Source: Panorpa germanica (lineage: Eukaryota > Arthropoda > Insecta > Mecoptera > Panorpidae). From it: a DNA stretch of 64,000 nucleotides. The notes beneath the pieces are model-generated. The model was not told where the DNA came from. It ran no database searches and saw only the letters and a list, made by a program, of their open reading frames with translations. Below are positions 17,947 through 31,000 of this stretch, one piece after another; position 1 is the stretch's first letter, and every line of letters begins with the position of its first letter. Both the position numbers and the translations under genes were made by a program. The stretch spans positions 118,949 through 182,948 of the forward strand of contig CAVMBN010000142.1 in assembly GCA_963678705.1 (NCBI GenBank), written 5' to 3'.

Positions 17947-18002
17947 CTGTAATTATTATAACTAAATTAAAATTATCTAAAAAGTATTAAAAATTAACTT
18001 AC
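17947..18002 (-). other. Probable intron 2 of the right-end transcript (56 nt)
   Basis: On the minus strand the donor is GTTAG|GTAAGT (GT at 18001-18002) and the acceptor is ATAATAATTACAG (AG at 17947-17948). Both match consensus well. The intron ends seven bases before the start codon at 17940. The length is typical of short insect introns. Confidence 0.55.
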
Positions 18003-18085
18003 CTAACTGTTTGCTCATAAGTATGAAAGTCTAACAGGGTTCAAACGGTAAAAACTCAAGATTAGGTTGAAACTGCTATAGACAC
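18003..18085 (-). other. Probable non-coding leader exon (83 nt)
   Basis: This stretch is bounded by an acceptor (AATATTTACAG, AG at 18086-18087) and the donor at 18002. It carries one ATG near its 3' end that would open a short upstream frame, out of phase with the main start and closing within the next exon. The upstream intron would be 18086-18160 (75 nt), with donor GTG|GTAAGT. The first exon begins somewhere beyond 18161. Confidence 0.5.
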
Positions 18086-18160
18086 CTGTAAATATTTGAA
18101 AACTACTATTACTATTAAATTTATTGTAAACATACAAAATCTTATACAAAATTTACTTAC

Positions 18161-18760
18161 CACATAATTATCTACTTCCAAACTGAAATTATTGATAATT
18201 TTTTTTTTTTAAATAGCACTAAATAGCCACTAAATTATTTAAAAACACAAGTTATTTAAAAAAAACTAATATTCATTAACTAACTCAGAACAAGACCTTG
18301 CAAGACACTTTAATACACAAACTGCACAAAATCCTTTTGGTTTAATGTGACACAATCATATCCTTAGACTTATATATACATATATATATATATAAAAATT
18401 ATAATATAAAAATTTAACAGGGTAGCACTTTACTTATTTAATACTATAATATATTTACCATCAGACTATCAATTCTTAATTCTATCATCCCCGCGCATTC
18501 AAAATAAATAAAATTCTCTATAATAAAATATCCTCCTACTATTTTAACAGTTACTGTGGTGTTATAACCTCATATATGTAAAACAACACCATTGTCTGAC
18601 TTATAAGACTTTATGATTATTACAACACATAAAAAAAAAAATAACTGTATGCTTTGAGAATCATCAATGATATAATGTACGTATATTATAACTTTTAGTA
18701 TACCTAAACAAATAATCTAATACAACAATACCCAATCCGGCCCCTACATTTAACTAAAAC
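18161..18760. other. AT-rich right-end leader/promoter region without genes
   Basis: About 600 bp with no credible coding frame on either strand. It holds several A-runs, a TA-rich microsatellite (about 18369-18395) and TATA-like stretches that could drive the leftward spliced transcript. The 5' exon of that transcript should start here. Confidence 0.45.
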
Positions 18761-19098
18761 ATGAAATGTATACTTCAAATGCATAACAAAAAAAAATTGC
18801 ATAAGAATAATTTATATCCAAAGTTCTCACACCTTTCATATTACTGCTTTTATCAATTGTTTTTTTTCTGGTGAATTCGTGGTCTTACGAGTGCATATAG
18901 GATAAACAAGGAAGTCCTATTTCTTTTCATAGAATGAAATGTATACTTCAAATGCATAAAAAAAAAAAAATTGCATAAGAATAATTTATATCTAAAGTTC
19001 TCACACCTTTCATATTACTGCTTTTATCAACGTTTGGAAAATATTGTTTTTTTCTGGTGAATTCGTAGTCCTACAAGTGCATATAAGATAAACAAGGA
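18761..19098. repeat. Subterminal direct duplication, two ~150-165-bp copies 173 bp apart
   Basis: Copy 1 is about 18761-18912 and copy 2 about 18934-19098. Both start ATGAAATGTATACTTCAAAT, run through an A-rich tract, TTGCATAAGAATAATTTATAT and CTCACACCTTTCATATTACTG. They end GATAAACAAGGA. They differ by A-run length and a small insertion (ACGTTTGGAAAATA) in copy 2. They lie just inside the right TIR and have no counterpart at the left end. Confidence 0.88.
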
Positions 19099-19171
19099 AT
19101 GCGCTTGTTTTAAAATAAAATTCATATTTCTATTTCACTCTTTCACAATACTGCTTTCTCACACATATCTC

Positions 19172-19703
19172 AGGACACGAACATAAACGATTGGTTTCCG
19201 GAAATTGACGAAGAATGCAATAATTACGATCATATCTTCTACACCAATACTAACACACACGTAATACTTATTATCGCTATCTCACTCTTTCATATTACTG
19301 CTTTCTCACTCATATCCTAGGATATTAAAGAGACTGTACCTAGAGATAAAGTCTGTAATGAGGTCATCATCTTCTAAACCAATAGCAATACATCCTATAC
19401 ATGGCATAATATCGCTATCTCACTCTTTCATATTAATGCTTTCTCACTCATATCCTAGGATATTAAAGAGACTGTACCTAGAGATAAAGTCTGTAATGAC
19501 GTCATCATCTTCTAAACCAATCACAACACAGCTTATACATGGCATTAGATCATATGACCTATATGCCCCCACCCTTACCCCCTTTTACATTCTTTCAAGT
19601 ATAGTCACGCCCCTTCTGCATATCGTGACCTAAATGCATCCCCACCCCAATAATTTCCAACTCAACTTCAAAACTGTCCTAGAAACGGCTTTGTACCACT
19701 ACT
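19172..19703 (-). repeat. Polinton right terminal inverted repeat
   Basis: Reverse complement of the left TIR, about 532 bp. It is longer than the left copy because it holds a 138-bp tandem duplication (19273-19410 and 19411-19548) where the left TIR has one copy. The outer ~100 bp are nearly identical between ends. It ends CCACTACT. The TGACGTCA palindrome is retained at 19497-19504. In the inner duplicate it has become TGAGGTCA. Confidence 0.92.
19273..19548. repeat. 138-bp tandem duplication inside right TIR
   Basis: Two adjacent units each run from ATCGCTATCTCACTCTTTCATATTA through ATCCTAGGATATTAAAGAGACTGTACC to CATGGCAT. They start at 19273 and 19411. The left TIR has only one equivalent, so the two ends have diverged in structure since they were last homogenised. 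Confidence 0.88.
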
Positions 19704-19709
19704 CACTTG
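19704..19709. other. Polinton target-site duplication, right copy (CACTTG)
   Basis: Identical hexamer to 3438-3443. It is followed by TGTTGCAAAGC, which restores the monomer sequence seen in all neighbouring copies. Confidence 0.97.
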
Positions 19710-22700
19710 TGTTGCAAAGCAATATTAACGTCCTTGTAAACCAATACGTAGGTCTTCCTTTTTGTAATAAGTCCAATCTGTCTTGCCGGAGCTTATGCAT
19801 ATATGCATTCATCTCTTTGGCAATATATTTGGTATCGTCTCCAGACATTTATCCTACAGCCGCATTAACTTTAAATCCTCGAAATTTGTCGCATTAATTT
19901 TAAATCATCAAAATTTGATTTTTTCAGTTCTAGCGTAATTTGTACTTGAGTAAGTGCATGAGTGATTTTTAAATCTAAAAAAATTGTCCCCAATATCACT
20001 TGCACAACTTCTGTAGATACAGTTCTGCAACAACGCGTCATCGTCAATAACATAGTTCTTTGCATGGAAGATCTGGAAGATTGATCCTGTAATACCATGC
20101 CGAAGCACAATACACAACTATTAGCATAAATGCCCCCTTGTATAGTGTCGGCATAGTTGCCTAATTTAAGCTTCATTCCGTCCTTGTGACACGCGCAAGG
20201 TGTGTTATAAGTTTATCATTCGTTGTTACTGTATTTGTTTCGTAGCTTTGTTGCTTCAAGAAACTACAGATTTTATATATAGCAGGTCGAGAACGGCTTT
20301 CTAGGGTTTCTATACTATTTGCACCGATAAGGATCACATTATCGTTGGCAAAACATATGTCTACACAACCTTTCGAGTGAGAAACACAGTTCTCGTCGAA
20401 TACCATGTTCCAGAGCTCAGGCCCCATTACAGATCGCTGAGGACAACCTTTAGATAGTTGCCTTTTCATGGAACGGTAATCGGTTTGTAAAATAATGTTC
20501 GACAATGAAAATAGTTCTTCATAGCGCAGTAGACGTACCTATAGGTTTTTGCCGGTCTAATTCTTTGAAGGTCACATGGCCACCGGACATAAACAAAGGC
20601 ACACTGAATTTCTATAAATATCTCATATACATACTTGTACTTATGCCTACTTACTTACCATTTGTTTGTTACCATTGAATGTTCATGAACGATCAATCAC
20701 TATTTCAAAGAAAACCGCATATATTGTTCACTTAATCACTTATAACAATTAATACACTCTCATTATTATTTAAAACACGCATGTATATAAACTAATTCTT
20801 TTGTTTTAATATTATTTATAGTTAATGTTATTCGACTTACTTGATAGTGGGCGGCAACCTTTTGTCTTCCGTATATTTGTAGTGTTTATATGAGGTCTTC
20901 CTTATATATCTCTACAGATTTCTTGAATTTTAAACCACTTGATGTTTTAGCACTAACACTAACCTAATTATTATCACTTTTTTTGTCTATCGCACTTATT
21001 AATGTCTTATATCAAACATCAAAGTTACAAATTTGAGGTTATGTTTATAAGACCGCGTGTACGCGTAATGAAAAATTCGTTTTTAACACTGGTTTCCAAC
21101 TGTCAAACTTTTGTAAAAACACTTTGTTTAGAGTAAATTAACACAAATTTAAAACAAACTTAAATACTTTTCGTTTGAAAAAGTATTCATATAATTTATT
21201 TAATTTTTTTCCATAATTAATTTCTCACTTTTAATCACTTTTTTCACCTAAAGTAGCAGGAGCCGATCACACACATAGTAGATAGGAACCACTTGTGTTG
21301 CAAAGCAATATTAACGTCCTTGTAAACCAATACGTACGTCTTCCTTTTTGTATTAAGTCCCACCTGTCTTGCCAGAGCTTATGCATATATGCATTCATCT
21401 CTTTAGCAATATATTTGGTATCGTCTCCAGACTTTTATCCTACAGCCGCATTAACTTAAAATCCTCGAAATTTGTCGAATTAATTTTAAATCATCAAAAT
21501 TTGATTTTTTCAGTTCTAGCGTAATTTGTACTTGAGTAAGTGCATGAGTGATTTTTAAATCTAAAGGAATTGTCCCCAATATCACTTGCACCACTTCTGT
21601 AGATACAGTTCTGCAACAACGCGTCATCGTCAATAACATAGTTCTTTGCATGGAAGATCTGGAAGATTGATCCTGTAATACCATGCCGAAGCACAATACA
21701 CAACTATTAGCATAAATGCCCCCTTGTATAGTGTCGGCATAGTTGCCTAATTTAAGCTTCATTCCGTCCTTGTGACACGTGCAAGGTGTGTTACAAGTTT
21801 ATCATTCGTTGTTACTGTATTTGTTTCGTAGCTTTGTAGCTTCAAGAAACTACAGATTTTATATATAGCAGGTCGAGAACGGCTTTCTAGGGTTTCTGTA
21901 CTATTTGCACCGATAAGGATCACATTATCGTTGGCAAAACATATGTCTACACAACCTTTCGAGTGAGAAACACAGTTCTCGTCGAATACCATGTTCCAGA
22001 GCTCAGGCCACATTACAGATCGCTGAGGACAACCTTTAGATAGTTGCCTTTTCATGGAACGGTAATCGGTTTGTAAAATAATGTTCGACAATGAAAATAC
22101 TTCTCCATAGCGCAGTAGACGTAGATATAGGTTTTTGCCGGTCTAATTCTTTGAAGGTCACTTTGCCACCGGACATCAACAAAGGCACACTGAATTTCTA
22201 TAAATATTTCATATACATACTTGTACTTATGCCTACTTACTAACCATTTGTTTGTTACCATTGAATGTTTATGAACGATCAATCACTATTTTCAAGAAAA
22301 CCGCATATATTGTTCACTTAATCACTTATAACAATTAATACACTCTCATTATTATTTAAAACACGCATTTATATAAACTAATTCTTGTGTTTTAATATTA
22401 TTTATAGTTAATGCTATTCGACTTACTTGATAGTGGGCGGCAACCTTTTGTCTTCCGTATATTTGTAGTGTTTATATGAGGTCTTCCTTATATATCTCTA
22501 CAGATTTCTTGAATTTTAAACCACTTGATGTTTTAGCACTAACACTAACCTAATTATTATCACTTTTTTTGTCTATCGCACTTATTAATGTCTTATATCA
22601 AACATCAAAGTTACAAATTTGAGGTTATGTTTATAAGACCGCGTGTACGCGTAATGAAAAATTCGTTTTTAACACTGGTTTCCAACTGTCAAACTTTTGT

Positions 22701-25700
22701 AAAAACACTTTGTTTAGGGTAAATTAACACAAATTTAAAACAAACTTAAATACTTTTCGTTTGAAAAAGTATTCATATAATTTATTTAATTTTTTTCCAT
22801 AATTAATTTCTCACTTTTAATCACTTTTTTCACTTAAAGTAGCAGGAGCCGATCACACACATAGTAGATAGAAACCACTTGTGTTGCAAAGCAATATTAA
22901 CGTCCTTGTAAACCAATACGTAGGTCTTCCTTTTTGTATTAAGTCCCATCTGTCTTGCCAGAGCTTATGCATATATGCATTCATCTCTTTGGCAATATAT
23001 TTGGTATCGTCTCCAGACTTTTATCCTACAGCCGCATTAACTTTAAATCCTCGAAATTTGTCGCATTAATTTTAAATCATCAAAATTTGATTTTTTCAGT
23101 TCTAGCGTAATTTGTACTTGAGTAAGTGCATGAGTGATTTTTAAATCTAAAGGAATTGTCCCCAATATCACTTGCACCACTTCTGTAGATTCAGTTCTGC
23201 AACAACGCGTCATCGTCAATAACATAGTTCTTTGCATGAAAGATCTGGAATATTGATCCTGTAATACTATGCCGAAGCACAATACACAACTATTAGCATA
23301 AATGCCCCCTTGTATAGTGTCGGCATAGTTGCCGAGTTTAAGCTTTATTCCGTCCTTGTGACACGCGCAAGGTGTGTTACAAGTTTATCATTTGTTGTTA
23401 CTGTATTTGTTTCGTAGCATTGTAGCTTCAAGAAACTACAGATTTTATATATAGCAGGTCGAGAACGGCTTTCTAGGGTTTCTGTACTATTTGCACCGAT
23501 AAGGATCACATTATCGTTGGCAAAACATATGTCTACACAACCTTTCGAGTGAGAAACACAGCTCTCGTCGAATACCATGTTCCAGAGCTCAGGCCCCATT
23601 ACAGATCGCTGAGGACAACCTTTAAAAAGTTGCCTTTTCATGGAACGGTAATCGGTTTGTAAAATAATGTTCGACAATGAAAATAGTTCTCCATAGCGCA
23701 GTAGACGTACCTATAGGTTTTTGCCGGTCTAATTCTTTGAAGGTCACTTGGCCACCGGACATCAACAAAGGCACACTGAATTTCTATAAATATCTCATAT
23801 ACATACTTGTACTTATTCCTACTTACTTACCATTTGTTTGTTACCATTGAATGTTCATGAACGATCAATCACTATTTCCAAGAAAACCGCATATATTGTT
23901 CACTTAATCACTTATAACAATTAATACACTCTCATTATTATTTAAAACACGCATTTATATAAACTAATTCTTGTGTTTTAATATTATTTATAGTTAATGT
24001 TATTCGACTTACTTGATAGTGGGCGGCAACCTTTTGTCTTCCGTATATTTGTAGTGTTTATATGAGGTCTTCCTTATATATCTCTACAGATTTCTTGAAT
24101 TTTAAACCACTTGATGTTTTAGCACTAACACTAACCTAATTATTATCACTTTTTTTGTCTATCGCACTTATTAATGTCTTATATTAAACATCAAAGTTAC
24201 AAATTTGAGGTTATGTTTATAAGACCGCGTGTACGCGTAATGAAAAATTCGTTTTTAACACTGGTTTCCAACTGTCAAACTTTTGTAAAAACACTTTGTT
24301 TAGGGTAAATTAACACAAATTTAAAACAAACTTAAATACTTTTTGTTTGAAAAAGTATTCATATAATTTATTTAATTTTTTTCCATAGTTAATTTCTCAC
24401 TTTTAATCACTTTTTTTACCTAAAGTAGCAGGAGCTGATTACACACATAGTAGATAGGAACCACTTGTGTTGCAAAGCAATATTAACGTCCTTGTAAACC
24501 AATACGTAGGTCTTCCTTTTTGTATTAAGTCCCATCTGTCTTGCCAGAGCTTATGCATATTTGCATTCATCTCTTTGGCAATATATTTGGTATCGTCTCC
24601 AGATTTTTATCCTACAGCCGCATTAACTTTAAATCCTCGAAATTTGTCGCATTAATTTTAAATCATCAAAATTTGATTTTTTCAGTTCTAGCGTAATTTG
24701 TACTTGAGTAAGTGCATGAGTGATTTTTAAATCTAAAAGAATTGTCCCCAATATCACTTGCACCACTTCTGTAGATACAGTTCTGCAACAACGCGTCATC
24801 GTCAATAACATAGTTCTTTGCATGGAAGATCTGGAAGATTGATCCTATAATACCATGCCGAAGCACAATACACAACTATTAGCATAAATGCCCCCTTGTA
24901 TAGTGTCGGCATAGTTGCCTAATTTAAGCTTCATTCCGTCCTTGTGACACGCGCAAGGTGTGTTACAAGTTTATCATTCGTTGTTACTGTATTTGTTTCG
25001 TAGCTTTGTAGCTTCAAGAAACTACAGATTTTATATATAGCAGGTTGAGAACGGCTTTCTAGGGTTTTAGTACTATTTGCACCGATAAGGATCACATTAT
25101 CGTTGGCAAAACATATGTCTTCACAACCATTCGAGTGAGAAACACAGTTCTCGTCGAATACCATGTTCCAGAGCTCAGGCCCCATTACAGATCGCTGAGG
25201 ACAACCTTTAGATAGTTGCCTTTTCATGGAATGGTAATCGGTTTGTAAAATAATGTTCGACAATGAAAATAGTTCTCCATAGCGCAGTAGACGTACCTAT
25301 AGGTTTTTGCCGGTCTAATTCTTTGAAGGTCACTTGGCCACCGGACATCAACAAAGACACACTGAATTTCTATAAATATCTCATATACATACTTGTACTT
25401 ATGCCTACTTACTTACTATTTGTTTGTTACCGTTGAATGTTCATGAACGATCAATCACTATTTCCAAGAAAACCGCATATATTGTTCACTTAATCACTTA
25501 TAACAATTAATACACTCTCATTATTATTTAAAACACGCATTTATATAAACTAATTTTTGTGTTTTAATATTATTTATAGTTAATGTTATTCGACTTACTT
25601 GATAGTGGGCGGCAACATTTTGTCTTCCGTATATTTGTAGTGTTTATATGTGGTCTTCCTTATATATCTCTACAGATTTCTTGAATTTTAAACCACTTGA

Positions 25701-28049
25701 TGTTTTAGCACTAACACTAACCTAATTATTATCACTTTTTTTGTCTATCGCACTAATTAATGTCTTATATCAAACATCAAAGTTACAAATTTGAGGTTAT
25801 GTTTATAAGACCGCGTGTACGCGTAATGAAAAATTCGTTTTTAACACTGGTTTCCAACTGTCAAACTTTTGTAAGAACACTTTGTTTAGGGTAAATTAAC
25901 ACAAATTTAAAACAAACTTAAATACTTTTCGTTTGAAAAAGTATTCATATAATTTATTTAATTTTATTCCATAAATAATTTCTCACTTTTAATCACTTTT
26001 TTCACCTAAAGTAGCAGGAGCCGATCACACACATAGTAGATAGGAACCACTTGTGTTGAAAAGCAATATTACCGTCCTTGTAAACCAATACGTAGGTCTT
26101 CCTTTTTGTATTAAGTCCCATCTGTCTTGCCAGAGCTTATGCATATATGCATTCATCTCTTTGGCAATATATTTGGTATCGTCTCCAGATTTTTATCCTA
26201 CAGCCGCATTAACTTTAAATCCTCGAAATTTGTCGCATTAATTTTAAATCATCAAAATTTGATTTTTTCAGTTCTAGCGTAATTTGTACTTGAGTAAGTG
26301 CATGAGTGATTTTCAAATCTAAAGGAATTGTCTTCAATATCACTTGCACTACTTCTGTAAATACAGTTCTGCAACAACGAGTCATCGTCAATAACATAGT
26401 TCATTGCATGTAAGATCTGGAAGATTGATCCTGTAATACCATGCCGAAGCACAATACACAACTATTAGCATAAATGCCCCCTTGTATAGTGTCGGCATAG
26501 TTGCCGAGTTTAAGCTTCATTCCGTTCTTGTGACACGCGCAAGGTGTGTTACAAGTTTATCATTCGTTGTTACTGTATTTGTTTCGTAGCTTTGTAGCTT
26601 CAAGAAACTACAGATTTTATAAATAGCAGGTCGAGAACGGCTTTCTAGGGTTTCTGTACTATTTGCACCGATAAGGATCACATTATCGTTGGCAAAACAT
26701 ATGTCTACACAACCTTTCGAGTGAAAAACACAGTTCTCGTCGAATACCATGTTCCAGAGCTCAGGCCCCATTACAGATCGCTTAGGACAACCTTTAGATA
26801 GTTGCCTTTTCATGGAACGGTAATCGGTTTGTAAAATAATGTTCGACAATAAAAATAGTTCTCCATAGCGCAGTAGACGTACCTATAGGTTTTTGCCGGT
26901 CTAATTCTTTGAAGGTCACTTGGCCACCGGACATCAACAAAGGCACACTGAATTTCTATAAATATCTCATATACATACTTGTACTTATGCCTACTTACTT
27001 ACCATTTGTTTGTTACCATTGAATGTTCATAAACGATCAATCACTATTTCCAAGAAAACCGCATATATTGTTCACTTAATCACTTATAACAAATAATACA
27101 CTCTCATTATTATTTAAAACACGCATTTATATAAACTAATTCTTGTGTTTTAATATAATTTATAGTTAATGTTATTCGACTTACTTGATAGTGGGCGGCA
27201 ACCTTTTGTCTTCCGTATATTTGTAGTGTTTATATGAGGTCTTCCTTATATATCTCTACAGATTTCTTGAATTTTAAACCACTTGATGTTTTAGCACTAA
27301 CACTAACCTAATTATTATCACTTTTTTTGTCTATCGCACAAATTAATGTCTTATATCAAACATCAAAGTTACAAATTTGAGGTTATGTTTATAAGACCGC
27401 GTGTACGCGTAATGAAAAATTCGTTTTTATCACTGGTTTTCAACTGTCAAACTTTTGTAAGAACACTTTCTTTAGGGTAAATTTACACAAATTTAAAACA
27501 AACTTAAATACTTTTCGTTTGAAAAAGTATTCATATAATTTATTTAATTTTTTTCCATAATTAATTTCTCACTTTTAATCACTTTTTTCACCTAAAGTAG
27601 CAGGAGCCGATCACACACATAGTAGATAGGAACCACTTGTGTTGCAAAGCAATATTAACGTCCTTGTAAACCAATACGTAGGTCTTCCTTTTTGTATTAA
27701 GTCCCATCTGTCTTGCCAGAGCTTATGCATGTATGCATTCATCTCTTTGGCAATATATTTGGTATCGTCTCCAGACTTTTATCCTACAGCCGCATTAACT
27801 TTAAATCCTCGAAATTTGTCGCATTAATTTTAAATCATCAAAATTTGATTTTTTCAGTTCTAGCGTAATTTGTACTTGAGTAAGTGAATGAGTGATTTTT
27901 AAATCTAAAGGAATTGTCCCCAATATCACTTGCACCACTTCTGTAAATACAGTTTTGCAACAACGCGTCATCGTCAATAACATAGTTCTTTGCATGGAAG
28001 ATCTGGAAGATTGATCCTGTAATACCATGCCGAAGCACAATACACAACT

Positions 28050-31000
28050 ATTAGCATAAATGCCCAATTGTATTGTGTCGGCATAGTTGCCTAATTTAAG
28101 CTTCATTCCGTCCTTGTGACACGCGCAAGGTGTGTTACAAGTTTATCATTCGTTGTTACTGTATTTGTTTCGTAGCTTTGTAGCTTCAAGAAACTACAGA
28201 TTTTATATATAGCAGGTCGAGAACGGCTTTCTAGTTTTTCTGTACTATTTGCACCGATAAGGATCACATTATCGTTGGCAAAACATATGTCTACACAACC
28301 TTTCGAGTGAGAAACACAGTTCTCGTCGAATACCATGTTCCAGAGCTCAGGCCCCATTACAGATCGCTGAGGACAACCTTTAGATAGTTGCCTTTTCATG
28401 GAACGGTAATCGGTTTGTAAAATAATGTTCGACAATGAAAATAGTTCTCCATAGCGCAGTAGACGTACATATAGGTTTTTGCCGGTCTAATTCTTTGAAG
28501 GTCACATGGCCACCGGACATAACCAAAGGCACACTGAATTTCTATAAATATCTCATATACATACTTGTACTTATGCCTACTTACTTACCATTTGTTTGTT
28601 ACCATTGAATGTTCATAAACGATCAATCACTATTTTCAAGAAAACCGCATATATTGTTTACTTAATCACTTATAACAAATAATACACTCTCATTATTATT
28701 TAAAACACGCATTTATATAAACTAATTCTTGTGTTTTAATATTATTTATAGTTAATGTTATTCGACTTACTTGATAGTGGGCGGCAACCTTTTGTCTTCC
28801 GTATATTTGTAGTGTTTATATGAGGTCTTCCTTATATATCTTTACAGATTTCTTGAATTTTAAACCACTTGATGTTTTAGCACTAACACTAACCTAATTA
28901 TTATCACTTTTTTTGTCTATCGCACTTATTAATGTCTTATATCAAACATCAAAATTACAAATTTGAGGTTATGTTTATAAGACCGCGTGTACGCGTAATG
29001 AAAAATTCGTTTTTAACACTGGTTTCCAACTGTCAAACTTTTGTAAGAACACTTTGTTTAGGGTAAATTACCACAAATTTAAAACAAACTTAAATACTTT
29101 TCGTTTGAAAAAGTATTCATATCATTTATTTAATTTTTTTCCATAATTAATTTCTCACATTTTATCACTTTTTTCACCTAAAGTAGCAGGAGCCGATCAC
29201 ACACATAGTAGATAGGAACCACTTGTGTTGCAAAGCAATATTAACGTCCTTGTAAACCAATACGTAGGTCTTCCTTTTTGTATTAAGTCCCATCTGTCTT
29301 GCCAGAGCTAATGCATATATGCATTCATCTCTTTGTCAATATATTTGGTATCGTCTCCAGACTTTTATCCTACAGCCGCATTAACTTTAAATCCTCGAAA
29401 TTTGTCGCATTAATTTTAAATCATCAAAATTTGATTTTTTCAGTTCTAGCGTAATTTGTACTTGAGTAAGTGCATAAGTGATTTTTAAATCTTAAAGAAT
29501 TGTCCCCAATATCACTTGCACCACTTCTGTAGATACAGTTCTGCAACAACGCGTCATCGTCAATAACATAGTTTTTTGCATGGAAGATCTGGAAGATTTA
29601 TCCTGTAATACGATGCCGAAGCACAATACACAACTATTAGCATAAATGCCCCCTTGTATAGTGTCGGCATAGTTGCCGAGTTTAAGCTTCATTCCGTTCT
29701 TGTGACACGCGCAAGGTGTGTTACAAGTTTATCATTCGTTGTTACTGTATTTGTTTCGTAGCTTTGTAGCTTCAAGAAACTACAGATTTTATAAATAGCA
29801 GGTCGAGAACGGCTTTCTAGGGTTTCTGTACTATTTGCACCGATAAGGATCACATTATCGTTGGCAAAACATATGTCTACACAACCTTTCGAGTGAGAAA
29901 CACAGTTCTCGTCGAATACCATGTTCCAGAGCTCAGGCCCCATTACAGATCGCTTAGGACAACCTTTAGATAGTTGCCTTTTCATAAAACGGTAATTGGT
30001 TTGTAAAATAATGTTCGACAATAAAAATAGTTCTCCATAGCGCAGTAGACGTACCTATAGGTTTTTGCCGGTCTAATTCTTTGAAGGTCACTTGGCCACC
30101 GGACATCAACAAAGGCACACTGAATTTCTATAAATATCTCATATACATACTTGTACTTATGCCTACTTACTTACCATTTGTTTGTTACCATTGAATGTTC
30201 ATAAACGATCAATCACTATTTCCAAGAAAACCGCATATATTGTTCACTTAATCACTTATAACAATTAATACACTCTCATTATTATTTAAAACACGCATTT
30301 ATATAAACTAATTCTTGTGTTTTAATATTATTTATAGTTAATGTTATTCGACTTACTTGATAGTGGGCGGCAACCTTTTGTTTTCCGTATATTTGTAGTG
30401 TTTATATGTGGTCTTCCTTATATATCTCTACAGATTTCTTGAATTTTAAACCACTTAATGTTTTAGCACTAACACTAACCTAATTATTATTACTTTTTTT
30501 GTCTATCGCACTAATTAATGTCTTATATCAAACATCAAAGTTACAAATTTGAGGTTATGTTTATAAGATTGCGTGTACGCGTAATGAAAAATTCGTTTTA
30601 TTCACTGGTTTTCAACTGTCAAACTTTTGTAAGAACACTTTGTTTAGGGTAAATTTACACAAATTTAAAACAAACTTAAATACTTTTCGTTTGAAAAAGT
30701 ATTCATATAATTTATTTAATTTTTTTCCATAATTAATTTCTCACTTTTAATCACTTTTTTCACCTAAAGTAGCAGGAGCCGATCACACACATAGTAGATA
30801 GGAACCACTTGTGTTGCAAAGCAATATTAACGTCTTTGTAAACCATTAAGTAGGTCTTCCTTTTTTGTATTAAGTCCCATCTGTCTTGCCAGAGCTTATG
30901 CATATATGCATTCATCTCTTTGGCAATATATTTGGTATCGTCTCCAGACTTTTATCCTACAGCCGCATTAACTTTAAATTCTCGAAATTTGTCGCATTAA

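Larger units (their letters stand above)
3444..19703. mobile_element. Polinton/Maverick (polintovirus-like) element, complete but decayed
   Basis: A 16,260-bp insertion bounded by inverted repeats that start AGTAGTGG on the left and end CCACTACT on the right, flanked by a 6-bp direct duplication. It carries the diagnostic Polinton gene set: protein-primed family B DNA polymerase, retrovirus-like integrase with chromodomain, A32-like packaging ATPase, adenain-like cysteine protease, penton-like and major capsid candidates. It also carries a phospholipase A2-domain minor capsid gene. Length, termini and duplication size all match the 15-20 kb Polinton pattern. At least seven open frames carry stops, frameshifts or a catalytic substitution, so this copy looks non-autonomous. 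Confidence 0.96.
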
